Source: Bordetella parapertussis (GTDB lineage: Bacteria; Pseudomonadota; Gammaproteobacteria; Burkholderiales; Burkholderiaceae_D). Taken from it: a DNA stretch of 64,000 nt. A model generated the notes under the pieces. That model saw only the letters and a program-made list of their open reading frames with translations. It was not told where the DNA came from and did no database searches. The stretch lies in assembly GCA_945866125.1 (NCBI GenBank), contig CAMBFZ010000017.1, positions 1 to 64,000 of the forward strand, in the 5' to 3' direction. Both the position numbers and the translations under genes were made by a program. Positions 9,980-18,043 of this stretch are shown here, in pieces. Position 1 is the stretch's first letter, and every line of letters begins with the position of its first letter.

Positions 9980-11333
9980 CGTGAGGCAGCGGAAAAATCA
10001 CGACAAACATCGTGCCTTTCCCGTCTACGCCCGACTCCACTCGAATCGAAGCATCATGATCTTTTGCGATATCGCGTACGATCGATAAGCCTAATCCGCT
10101 GCCGGATTGCGTTTGATCAAGTCGGTAGAAACGATTGAAAACGCGTTCTTTTTCCGACTCCGGAATACCGGGTCCGGCATCCTCTATGGTGAGCAAACGC
10201 AGGCCATCGCGCATCATGCAGCTGACCGTAACAGCACTCCCCGAAGGCGCATAGCGGATCGCGTTATCAACCAGGTTATCAATTAAGTCCCGCAGCAAAA
10301 ACCGATCGCCGGCAACGGCAGTCGGGTGCAGGTCGAAGCCGATATCGATATTTTTCTTCAGTGCCTCTTCAACAAAATGCTGGACCGATTCTGCTACCAA
10401 TTGGTCCAATGACAATTGCTCCAGCCGGCCCCGTTCAAAGTCGCCCGGCTCGGAGCGTGCCAGTGCCAGCAGCTGGTTAGCTTTGCGCGCCATACGTTCC
10501 GTCGACGCCACCATCAAACCTACCGAATGCGCCGTTTCCGGATCATGGCGATGCTGGGTATCCAACCATTCAAGTTGCGCCTTGAACCCCGCCAGCGGTG
10601 TACGCAATTGATGCGCCACGTTGGCCAGAAAATCCTGTTTCGCGCGGCCGCTGTCTTGCACCCGTGCCAGCAGGTCATTGATGGCACGGATAAACGGCGC
10701 AATCTCGCTAGGCGCATTTTGAACGGGTAACGCAGATAAATCGTCAGGCTTGCGCTGCTCCAAATTGCGCTGCATGAGGCCAAGCGGCGAGAGACCCTTG
10801 TTCAAGGCCAGCCACACTACAAATGGAATAAGCAACGCCAGCAAAATCTCCAACACCAGAAGTGATAAAAAAATCCGCATCCGCACTTGCTGCCGCTTGA
10901 TTCGCGTCTCGGCCGCACCGATGAGAACGATTTCACCGCCGACTTTGGTTTTGAGTGCAATCACACGCACGTCCTCGCCGCGCATCACCCCGCCATAGGC
11001 AATCGACGTATTGAGCTTGTCCGGTATTGTCAGCACAGGGAAATCGCGATCTCCCGCGATGGTACGACCGCTCAGGTCGCGCACCACAAAAAAGACCTCA
11101 TCGAAATGATCAACCCTCAATACTTGTTCGGCTTGCTGAGAGAGCCGTAACTCCACCGAGCTGTCGGTCTCCTGCACATGCGGCACCAGCGCCCAAGCCG
11201 CGTCGGCCAGACTTTGATCCAGCGCCGCTTGCGCCGGAATCCAGGCCAACCAATAGGCAGCACCGGCACCGGCGAGATTAACCAGCAGTAGCGGAATCAC
11301 CAGCCACTTGAGCAGCTTAACGCGCAGACTCAC
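9960..11333 (-). CDS. Sensor histidine kinase, TctE-like
   Basis: This inner-membrane kinase of 457 residues has a first membrane segment at about 8-32, a periplasmic 2CSK_N-type sensor region to about 150, a second membrane segment at 153-178, HAMP-like linker, and the catalytic core. The phospho-acceptor is H241 in VAHQLRTPL. RDLIDNLVDNAIRY (N box), EDAGPGIP (G1) and GSGLGLSIV (G2) complete the ATPase domain. The GTG start at 11333 overlaps the TGA of the response regulator (GTGA), so the two are coupled. TctE kinases sense tricarboxylates in known cases, but no transporter gene is adjacent, so the signal is unknown. Confidence 0.9.
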   Translation of the reverse strand: MSLRVKLLKWLVIPLLLVNLAGAGAAYWLAWIPAQAALDQSLADAAWALVPHVQETDSSVELRLSQQAEQVLRVDHFDEVFFVVRDLSGRTIAGDRDFPVLTIPDKLNTSIAYGGVMRGEDVRVIALKTKVGGEIVLIGAAETRIKRQQVRMRIFLSLLVLEILLALLIPFVVWLALNKGLSPLGLMQRNLEQRKPDDLSALPVQNAPSEIAPFIRAINDLLARVQDSGRAKQDFLANVAHQLRTPLAGFKAQLEWLDTQHRHDPETAHSVGLMVASTERMARKANQLLALARSEPGDFERGRLEQLSLDQLVAESVQHFVEEALKKNIDIGFDLHPTAVAGDRFLLRDLIDNLVDNAIRYAPSGSAVTVSCMMRDGLRLLTIEDAGPGIPESEKERVFNRFYRLDQTQSGSGLGLSIVRDIAKDHDASIRVESGVDGKGTMFVVIFPLPHATDFRK

Positions 11334-11998
11334 GGCGAGTTCTGCTCCAGCAAATAACCAAAGCCGCGTATGGTCTTGATAGAGATACCCGCTGAGGCGA
11401 TTTTGGCGCGAATCCGCGAGACATAGACCTCCACGGCATTGAGCGTGACTTCTTCGCCCCAAGGAAGGATGGCATCAATAATCTGCTGCTTCGATACCAC
11501 CCGCGAGGCTTGCTGCATCAGATATTCCAGCACAGCCCACTCACGCGCAGAGAGGTCGAACACCTGCCCGTCAATGCTGGCTCGATGCGAAAACGCATCG
11601 AGCTGCAAGCCACCCATTTGCATCTCAATCGGACGCGGATTGCTGCGCCTGACCAGTGCCTTGATACGCGCCACCAACTCGGGCGCAGCAAATGGCTTGA
11701 CCAAATAATCATCCGCGCCAAGCTCTAATCCGCGCACACGATCTTGCACATCGTCGCGGGCCGTCAGCAACAACACGGGCAAACTCATGCCACGCGCGCG
11801 CAAGCGACGCACCACCTCAAACCCATCAATACCGGGCAAGCCAATATCGAGCACCATCACTGAGACATCATGCGACTGCATTGCGCGGTCAGCATCAAGC
11901 CCGTTATGGACAATATCGACCACCATGCCCTGACCGGCGAGAATGCGCGAAATGCCGTCGGCAAGCACCAGATCATCTTCCACCAACAATACATGCAT
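11330..11998 (-). CDS. OmpR/PhoB-family response regulator, TctD-like
   Basis: The 222-residue regulator has a receiver domain with the acidic pocket E7-D8-D9, phosphorylation site D51 in VLDIGLPGIDG, T79 and K101, followed by an OmpR-type winged-helix DNA-binding domain (RASIDGQVFDLSAREWAVLE and EVYVSRIRAKI). I chose the ATG at 11998 (MHVLLVEDD) because AGG lies 8 nt before it and the receiver domain starts there; an in-frame ATG nine codons upstream is possible. It is the first gene of a two-gene operon with the kinase. Targets cannot be read from the sequence. Confidence 0.93.
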   Translation of the reverse strand: MHVLLVEDDLVLADGISRILAGQGMVVDIVHNGLDADRAMQSHDVSVMVLDIGLPGIDGFEVVRRLRARGMSLPVLLLTARDDVQDRVRGLELGADDYLVKPFAAPELVARIKALVRRSNPRPIEMQMGGLQLDAFSHRASIDGQVFDLSAREWAVLEYLMQQASRVVSKQQIIDAILPWGEEVTLNAVEVYVSRIRAKIASAGISIKTIRGFGYLLEQNSP

Positions 11999-12062
11999 TG
12001 TTAAACCTGCCATGGTTGAACACAAAGCGCAGTCACGCTGCTGTGACCGCGCGGTTGGCTGC

Positions 12063-12356
12063 TTATTTCTTAAGACAGTCGCTCATAAATTTTTTGCGCT
12101 CGTCCCCTTTTTTGCCGGTGGCCTCTTTGTTACAGGTCACCATTTTGTTTTGCTGGGTGTTTTTTACTTCGGGTGCCGGCGGTGCTTCCGGCTTTTTGCT
12201 AAGGCATTCTTTCATGAAGGCTTTACGTTCGTCGCCTTTTTTCCCAGCCGCGTCTTTGTTACAAGTGGCCATTTTGTTTTGCTGCTCAGTGGCCGCAAAT
12301 AGTGAGCTGGACGCGAACAGGCACGCCAGCGATAACCCCAATACTATTTTTTTCAT
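12063..12356 (-). CDS. psiF: PsiF-repeat exported protein
   Basis: The 97-residue protein has a signal peptide (MKKIVLGLSLACLFASSSLFA) and two copies of the PsiF repeat: QQNKMATCNKDAAGKKGDE and QQNKMVTCNKEATGKKGDE, each followed by R-K-x-F-M-x-x-C-L. Each repeat has two Cys, suitable for periplasmic disulfides. The start is fixed by GAGGGA 6 nt before ATG 12356; the longer open frame has no such site. In E. coli psiF is phosphate-starvation inducible and its function is unknown. I saw no clear Pho box upstream. Confidence 0.92.
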   Translation of the reverse strand: MKKIVLGLSLACLFASSSLFAATEQQNKMATCNKDAAGKKGDERKAFMKECLSKKPEAPPAPEVKNTQQNKMVTCNKEATGKKGDERKKFMSDCLKK

Positions 12357-12458
12357 ATCATGTCCCTCTCTACAAACACGGCCTGATGAAAATGGGCGCA
12401 ACGAACCGGCCACGGAAGTCTGCTGCGCTTTCTAAACGACGGTTTCAAACCCCGATCT

Positions 12459-13745
12459 TTAGGCTGACATCAAACGCTGATGCAGCCATTTCGCAGTGCG
12501 CAGCACGAGCTTGTCGTCACCGAAACGACCGATCACCTGCAACCCGACCGGCATCCCGGTACTGCCTTTAAAAAATGGCAGATGCACGCAAGGCAAACCA
12601 AGCAGCGTCCAGATTCTGCCAAAGACCGGGTTACCGGTTTGTTCCAGCGTGGCCGGCGCTTCGCCGGTGGCGCTCGGGGCCAGCAGTACTTCGTATTCGC
12701 CCATTGCCGCTGAAACCATCGCGCGCGCTTCCCGAGCCAGCTGCAAATTGGCCCGATGCTGCTCAACCGAGATGGCCATGCCGTTGGCAAACAGCGTCTT
12801 GATGCTTGGGCTGAGCCAATCCGACTGCGTGATACGTTCATGCGCCAGGGATCGGGCCAGATCGAAGGCCATGATATCAATCTGTGCTTGCAGCAACCGG
12901 GCAAACAAATCCGGCAAGGTGAGCTCGCGAACTGGCATACCTGACTGCGCCAGCACCCGGGCTGCCTCCACCATTGCGGCTTGTGTATCGGCATCGGCAT
13001 AAGACCATTCATGGGTCTGACAAAGTGCCACGCGCGGGCTATGCGGGATATCAAGCTGCAGCAAACCTTGCTCGCCTGTAATGGCCGCAGTAAACAAGGC
13101 AACGTCCACCACCGAGCGCCCAAAAAAGCCCACCGTGTCGAGAACGTCCGATAAACTTTTTACGCCAGCCCGATGGATGATCCCAAAGCTGGGCTTGTAG
13201 CCAACGACACCGCAATAAGCTGCCGGCCGGATCACCGAGGCCGCTGTTTGCGAGCCAAACGCCAGCGGCACCATGTGGTCGGCCACGGCCGCCGCTGAGC
13301 CGCTCGACGAGCCACCCGGCGTATGCGTGAGCCGATGCGGGTTGCGTGTTTTGCCGGGATTAAAGGTCGCAAACTCCGTGCTGACCGTTTTGCCCAGCAT
13401 GATCGCGCCTTGCTCTCGGCACAACGCCACCGCCGACGCATCGGCCGCCGGCTGGTGCTTCGCATAAATCGGCGAGCCGTAGGTACTGGGCATGTCGGCC
13501 GCATCAAATAAATCTTTGACGCCGACCGGCAATCCATGCAACAGGCCCTGCACTGCGCCGCGGTCAAGCTGTCTTGCTTGCGCCAACGGCGCCTCGGGAT
13601 TCAGGTAGGACCAGGCCTGCACGGCAGGCTCGCGTTCGGTAATGCGATCAAGGCACGCTTGCACAAGTTGCTCGGCACTGATCTCGCGTCGCGCCAGCAA
13701 AGGAGCTAGCGCGCTGGCGTCCATTTCATTGAGTTTTATTTGCAT
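12459..13745 (-). CDS. Amidase-signature family enzyme
   Basis: The 428-residue enzyme carries the amidase signature fold. The Ser-cisSer-Lys triad is visible: K77 in GLPVGVKDLF, the GGSSSGSAAAVA loop at 144-153 with the cis-Ser, and the nucleophile S170 in GSQTAASVIRPAAYCGVVGY. Members hydrolyse amides of very different kinds, including amino-acid amides, aryl amides and carbamoyl compounds, so the substrate cannot be named. It is not GatA: there are no gatC or gatB neighbours. The gene starts 5 nt after the stop of the SulP-type transporter and is probably co-transcribed with it, which hints at uptake and hydrolysis of a linked substrate. Confidence 0.9.
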   Translation of the reverse strand: MQIKLNEMDASALAPLLARREISAEQLVQACLDRITEREPAVQAWSYLNPEAPLAQARQLDRGAVQGLLHGLPVGVKDLFDAADMPSTYGSPIYAKHQPAADASAVALCREQGAIMLGKTVSTEFATFNPGKTRNPHRLTHTPGGSSSGSAAAVADHMVPLAFGSQTAASVIRPAAYCGVVGYKPSFGIIHRAGVKSLSDVLDTVGFFGRSVVDVALFTAAITGEQGLLQLDIPHSPRVALCQTHEWSYADADTQAAMVEAARVLAQSGMPVRELTLPDLFARLLQAQIDIMAFDLARSLAHERITQSDWLSPSIKTLFANGMAISVEQHRANLQLAREARAMVSAAMGEYEVLLAPSATGEAPATLEQTGNPVFGRIWTLLGLPCVHLPFFKGSTGMPVGLQVIGRFGDDKLVLRTAKWLHQRLMSA

Positions 13746-13750
13746 CGAAT

Positions 13751-15961
13751 TTATGCCTCCTGCAAAGCACGCAGTTCATGATTAGTGTGACGCAGCCGGT
13801 CTGCCATCGCGCGCGCCAGCGACGAGAACACGTGCATGGACATCTGGGGATCTTGCCTGGCCAAGGAATCAAAATCCGGTCGCGGCAAAATTAGTAACTC
13901 GGTGTCAGCTGCTGCCTCGACATCGACTGAATGCGGATGATGATCGAGGAACGACATTTCACCGAAAAACTGTCCCTGGCCAAAGGTTGCCAAATGCGTC
14001 TTTCTGCCATCAGACAGCGGCAGATCAATCCGCACTGCACCGCGCGCAATGAGCATGAGTGCGTCGCCCGGCGTGCCAGCTGTGAAAATGATTTCGCCGG
14101 CACTATAAAACCGCCTTTGCGTGCAATGCTGTAGCGCAGTCAGGGTACTTGGATGCATATCGTCGAACAATTCAAATTGCTCTAAGCGCAAACCTAAACC
14201 CGCATCCCTCTGAATCCCTGCCTCTTGCAAGGTTTGGTCTTCCATCCATTCGAGTGCATCACTAAGATCGGCAAAGAGGCGCGTCGCCTGAGCGCCGCGG
14301 GTGATGCCCAGCTCATCGATATAATTACGCACGTCACGGCCGCTCGGTAAATTGGTCGGCATTCTGGACAAAATCAGCGTCGCATTTTTGTCAAGCAGCA
14401 TCGAGCGCAGCCGCTCGATCATATGCGCTGCCGTCATATCAATCGATTGCACACGCTGAAAATCCAGTAATACATAGCGTGCCTTGTCGAGCTCGGGCTC
14501 GATCGCTGAATACAATTGATCAGTGGTCCCAAAAAACAAACTACCCTGCAGTTCATAGACCACGTTTTGCGCCCCCAAGCCAAGCAAGGCCTCACGCTCA
14601 ACGCGTGGACGCACCCGCTTGGAAAATATCGTGTTGCCGTACGATTTATTGCGGATGGTCGAGCTATGAATCTGTTCGCGAATAAACATCAAAATCGCCA
14701 AGCCGACGCCGAGGCCGGAAGCGGCAATCAGACTCACCGTTTTTGCGACCACCACCACAGCGACGATCACACCAAAATCAAGAATGGTGGTGCGCGAGCG
14801 GGCCAGTTGCAGCGAATGCCAGTCGATCATTTTGACACCCACCACAATCAACAAACCTGCCAATGCCGACACCGGCACCCAGCTCAGCAAAGGCGTCAGC
14901 AGCAAAAACGCCAAGAGCGACCATGCGCCCTGAAACACGCCCGAAAGTTTGGTTGTGCCACCACTGGCCCGGTTCACCATTGATGCGCCCATCGTGCCGG
15001 CGCCGGGGGTGCCACCACACAAAGTCGCAGCGAGGTTACCCAGACCCTGGCCGATCAGCTCGCGATTGGAATTGTGGCGAGAGTTTGAGACCGCATCGAG
15101 AATCAGGCAGGTCTTGAGCGTATCGATAGACAACAGCACCGCCAGTGTCAAGGCCGGAATCAGAATGTGCTCCCAATGCGGCAGTGACACCGCACCCATG
15201 CTCTGCCAGGGCGCCGCGACGTTGCTCCACAAACTATTAACGCTCCCGGCGATGGCACCGATGACGAAGGGATTATTGTCCAGGCTGGCGAGCGCCGGAA
15301 ACGACGACCACGCCAACAACCAATAGACTGCCACACCGGCTGCAAGTCCTTGGATTACCGCTGGCACGCGTGAAGGAAAGCGGCCTGCAAGCAACATGAC
15401 ACCGCCGGTCGCTAAGCCAACCATGAGGCTCACGGGCTGCCATAAAGCCGGTGCGCTGAGCGCATGAAACCAGTCCACACCTTTGCCAGCACCCAATAAC
15501 TTTGGCAGCTGGCTAAAGACGATGATGATGCCGACGCCAGAGAGATAGCCGCTAACCACCGGGAACGGCATGTAACGAATCAGCTGGCCGATGCGCAACG
15601 CACCAAACAGAATCTGCACCCCACTGCTGATGAGCGCCACCAGAAACAGGGTCAATAAAATAGAGGCCGGCATCGCGCCTTGCTGACTCATCTGAATAGT
15701 CAACGCCGAAAGTACCGCGGCGGCCGGCGCGCAAGGGGCAGAAATTAGTCTTTGCGTGCCGCCTAGTAGGGCCGCAACCAAACCAAGTAAAACCACGCCA
15801 AGGATGCCGGCCACCGCGCCTTGCGCACTAAATTCAGCGCCCAGAGGGGCGAAGATGGTTACACCAAACGCGATGGCCGAAGGCAGCGCGACCAGCATCG
15901 CTGCAAAACCACCCCACACATCACCGCTTAAGTGACGGGAATTTAAGCTTGTTGCATTCAA
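13751..15961 (-). CDS. SulP-family anion transporter with STAS and C-terminal cyclic-nucleotide-binding domains
   Basis: The 736-residue protein has a multi-span SulP transport domain (about 10-430, with GGTQRLISAPCAPAAAV and FGGTPGAG-like CGGTPGAGTMGASMVN), a STAS domain at about 455-570 (LLDFQRVQSIDMTAAHM) and a cNMP-binding fold at about 605-725 (FYSAGEIIFTAGTPGDALML, FGQGQFFGEMSFLDHHPHS). SulP proteins move sulfate, bicarbonate or dicarboxylates. In the phosphate-binding cassette the usual Pro-Arg-Ser/Thr-Ala appears as PHSV, so the cyclic-phosphate Arg is replaced by His and canonical cAMP binding is doubtful. GGAGAAAG precedes the ATG. The amidase follows 5 nt downstream. Substrate unknown. 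Confidence 0.92.
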   Translation of the reverse strand: MNATSLNSRHLSGDVWGGFAAMLVALPSAIAFGVTIFAPLGAEFSAQGAVAGILGVVLLGLVAALLGGTQRLISAPCAPAAAVLSALTIQMSQQGAMPASILLTLFLVALISSGVQILFGALRIGQLIRYMPFPVVSGYLSGVGIIIVFSQLPKLLGAGKGVDWFHALSAPALWQPVSLMVGLATGGVMLLAGRFPSRVPAVIQGLAAGVAVYWLLAWSSFPALASLDNNPFVIGAIAGSVNSLWSNVAAPWQSMGAVSLPHWEHILIPALTLAVLLSIDTLKTCLILDAVSNSRHNSNRELIGQGLGNLAATLCGGTPGAGTMGASMVNRASGGTTKLSGVFQGAWSLLAFLLLTPLLSWVPVSALAGLLIVVGVKMIDWHSLQLARSRTTILDFGVIVAVVVVAKTVSLIAASGLGVGLAILMFIREQIHSSTIRNKSYGNTIFSKRVRPRVEREALLGLGAQNVVYELQGSLFFGTTDQLYSAIEPELDKARYVLLDFQRVQSIDMTAAHMIERLRSMLLDKNATLILSRMPTNLPSGRDVRNYIDELGITRGAQATRLFADLSDALEWMEDQTLQEAGIQRDAGLGLRLEQFELFDDMHPSTLTALQHCTQRRFYSAGEIIFTAGTPGDALMLIARGAVRIDLPLSDGRKTHLATFGQGQFFGEMSFLDHHPHSVDVEAAADTELLILPRPDFDSLARQDPQMSMHVFSSLARAMADRLRHTNHELRALQEA

Positions 15962-16048
15962 AACAACTTTCTCCTCAATAAGCTAGGAGTATAGATGGTG
16001 TTTCCTTATACAAACTAAAATCAGTGTTTGCCATCAAACTACGTGCGC

Positions 16049-16561
16049 ATGCCTGCATTGCCCCAGACCATCGATATCACCAGCCATATCGCCCTAGCCT
16101 GCCTGATGCTCTGGCTAATTCGCTCGCTTCGGCGTTGGCCGTGGGTGTTTGCCTTGATAACGTTGCCGGGTACTTTGGCGCACGAGCTATTGCACTTTGG
16201 GGTAGGTTTGCTTACTGGCGCGCGTCCGATTTCGTTGTCAATTTTTCCCGCTAAACAGCAAGACGGTAGCTGGGTGTTGGGTGAGGTCCGATTTGCTCGG
16301 CTGCGCTGGTGGAACCGTATCCCCGTCGGCTTGGCGCCCTTTGCACTTTTACCGCTGGGCCTATGGCTCCTCGGTGAGGCGATCTTGCGACCGCTCTGGT
16401 CTTGGGAAAACGCCGGGCTCACTTTGCTCACCGTACAATGCGTCAACGCTGGCTGGCCAAGCCAGCGAGACTGGGCTCACGCTGTGCTGGGGATGCTAGC
16501 GTTAGGATTACTGGGCATCTTGTTGTTCGTTTTATTTTGGCTGGGTGCTCGCGCAAGCTGA
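16049..16561 (+). CDS. Integral membrane protein with HELLH motif, function unknown
   Basis: The protein of about 170 residues has three to four hydrophobic segments. The motif AHELLHFGVGLLTGARP lies just after the second hydrophobic stretch; HExxH in or near a membrane helix followed by Gly is how site-2-type (M50) metallopeptidases begin. The second M50 metal motif (NPxPxxxLDG) is not evident, so protease activity is uncertain. The start is not clear: I use the ATG at 16049, while upstream TTG (16028) and GTG (16043) are in frame and none has a good ribosome-binding site. It is followed 28 nt later by another membrane protein on the same strand. Confidence 0.7.
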   Translation: MPALPQTIDITSHIALACLMLWLIRSLRRWPWVFALITLPGTLAHELLHFGVGLLTGARPISLSIFPAKQQDGSWVLGEVRFARLRWWNRIPVGLAPFALLPLGLWLLGEAILRPLWSWENAGLTLLTVQCVNAGWPSQRDWAHAVLGMLALGLLGILLFVLFWLGARAS

Positions 16562-16589
16562 CAGTGCTTTTTTATAAATAACCAATCCA

Positions 16590-17075
16590 ATGATGAAGAA
16601 TCCCCTACTCACATTAAAACTCGGCGCCAATATCGTCTGGCGCTGCGCTCTCGTCACCTTTGTGATTGCCTATTTAGCGGGATTATTCTTGCCATCCTTA
16701 AAAAGGATCACGCAGTCAAGCATGAGCGAAGTGTCATTCACCTTGCTCACGCCGATCATGTTGTATGTCATTTCTGCGCTACTCTGGTTTGTGTTGAGTA
16801 GACTGAAATATCCAATCTGGAAAACCGCGTTTTTATCTGTACCAATCAATTGGTCGGCCATTTACGCCCAGTATGCCATCGTGTTTTTGGCTTTGGCGGC
16901 ACTGAACTATGTCGTCGCGATGAATTTTTCTGCGCAGGTATGGAAGAGCTGGCAGCTCTATGGCCCCATGGCAGTGATCGTGGTTTTTCCGTTTTATATA
17001 GCGTCAGGCCTTGTGAAGTCGTTCATTGCTGCGGGGAACGGTACGCCGGCCGAGGAACCCCTGCATCGAGATTGA
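16590..17075 (+). CDS. Integral membrane protein, function unknown
   Basis: The 161-residue protein has four predicted membrane helices: about 15-35 (NIVWRCALVTFVIAYLAGLF), 50-68 (LLTPIMLYVISALLWFVL), 88-112 (AIYAQYAIVFLALAALNYVV) and 125-145 (GPMAVIVVFPFYIASGLV). I do not recognise the family. It follows the HELLH membrane protein closely on the plus strand, with nothing resembling a terminator between, so the two may be one unit. It is convergent with the adhesin-E-like gene, 26 nt apart. Confidence 0.7.
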   Translation: MMKNPLLTLKLGANIVWRCALVTFVIAYLAGLFLPSLKRITQSSMSEVSFTLLTPIMLYVISALLWFVLSRLKYPIWKTAFLSVPINWSAIYAQYAIVFLALAALNYVVAMNFSAQVWKSWQLYGPMAVIVVFPFYIASGLVKSFIAAGNGTPAEEPLHRD

Positions 17076-17101
17076 AATCACAGTGCGGCGAGCGGAAATA
17101 A

Positions 17102-17494
17102 TTAAGGTTTGCCGCAAGCGATTTTCCAGAGTCCTTCTTCGACAGCGCCGGGCGAAATCGACATAAGCATGCCCAATTGAACAGACTGCGCCACTACCGC
17201 GCCAGTCGCCATCGCGCCGCTGTAATTGACACGCGCAACAAGCCGCCGACGGAAATTGACGCAGTCGTAGAAGAACGTGGTTTTTAGTGACCGGTACAAG
17301 CCTTCCTTGGCCTTTTGCGGTTCTTGGTAGTCGTTCAAGCTATCCATGCTCACGCCCCCAAGCAGTTGCTGGCGCGTTGCCTGATCAACGTAAATAATCG
17401 TGAGTCTGGTTTGACCAACCCGCGCCCACTGGGCATGGGCGCAGGTTGCCGAGAAACCTAGCAGCAGGGTGATCAAACAAAAAAGCTTTCGCAT
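17102..17494 (-). CDS. Exported surface-adhesin-E-like protein
   Basis: The 130-residue protein starts with a signal peptide (MRKLFCLITLLLGFSATCAHA, cleavage before QW). The mature part begins WARVGQTRLTIIYVDQAT and has YRSLKTTFFYDC followed by a C-terminal IACGKP. This order of a tryptophan start, an I-Y-x-D motif, YRS and an internal Cys paired with a C-terminal Cys matches the adhesin-E-like family of small periplasmic or surface proteins, common in Burkholderiales and of unclear role. ATG 17494 is chosen because the signal peptide begins there; the frame extends 30 codons upstream into the sugE-like gene without purpose. Confidence 0.75.
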   Translation of the reverse strand: MRKLFCLITLLLGFSATCAHAQWARVGQTRLTIIYVDQATRQQLLGGVSMDSLNDYQEPQKAKEGLYRSLKTTFFYDCVNFRRRLVARVNYSGAMATGAVVAQSVQLGMLMSISPGAVEEGLWKIACGKP

Positions 17495-17561
17495 GCAATA
17501 TCGGCCATGTGTCTTGTCGGCTCTACCAGCATGCACAACGGCGAACATAACAGACATAAAA

Positions 17562-17877
17562 TTAAGGGGAGAATTTAAGAGCAATCACGCCCAGAATAAT
17601 CAGCATCACGCCCAATATCCGCATCAGCGAAAGAGCGTCGCCAAAAAAAAACCCCAACAATAAACGTTCCAGCTCCGCCAATGCCAGTCCAAATAGCGTA
17701 AGCCGTTCCAATCGGGATTTGTTGCTGTGCCAGCCAAAGAAAATAACCGCTAAGGGTCATGAAAAAAATTGCGATGGCAATACCAAACCAACGGCTTTCG
17801 GGAGATTGAGAAATCTTTATCCCTACAGGCCAACCAATCTCAAAAAGACCCGCCAAAACAAGATAAACCCAACTCAT
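17562..17877 (-). pseudogene. sugE: SugE-type small multidrug resistance transporter, frameshifted in a T9 run
   Basis: Residues 1-78 (MSWVYLVLAGLFEIGWPVGIK, then GTAYAIWTGIGGAGTFIVGVFF) are a typical SMR protein of the SugE/Gdx guanidinium-exporter subgroup, with the conserved Glu13 and four-helix plan. As written, the frame then reads WRRSFADAD and ends in a non-membrane tail. Removing one base from the nine-base A run at 17643-17651 (T9 on the coding strand) restores GDALSLMRILGV MLIILGVIALKFSP and a TAA at 17562, a complete 104-residue SugE (family 105). So the gene is either truly frameshifted, phase-variable, or miscalled by one base. Upstream lies the guaA 3' end. Confidence 0.85.
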
Positions 17878-18043
17878 CGTTACCCCTCAAAGACCGAAAG
17901 CTGACGAATTAAATAATCACAAATCTGCTTTGCAAAAAAATTACAGTGCGTCTCAAACAAGCGATGAAGAAGGGACCGACGCTGTCGGACAAGACGCGCG
18001 CGACCCGCTCAGATACCTACACATCCAAGCTCGAAGAAAATTA

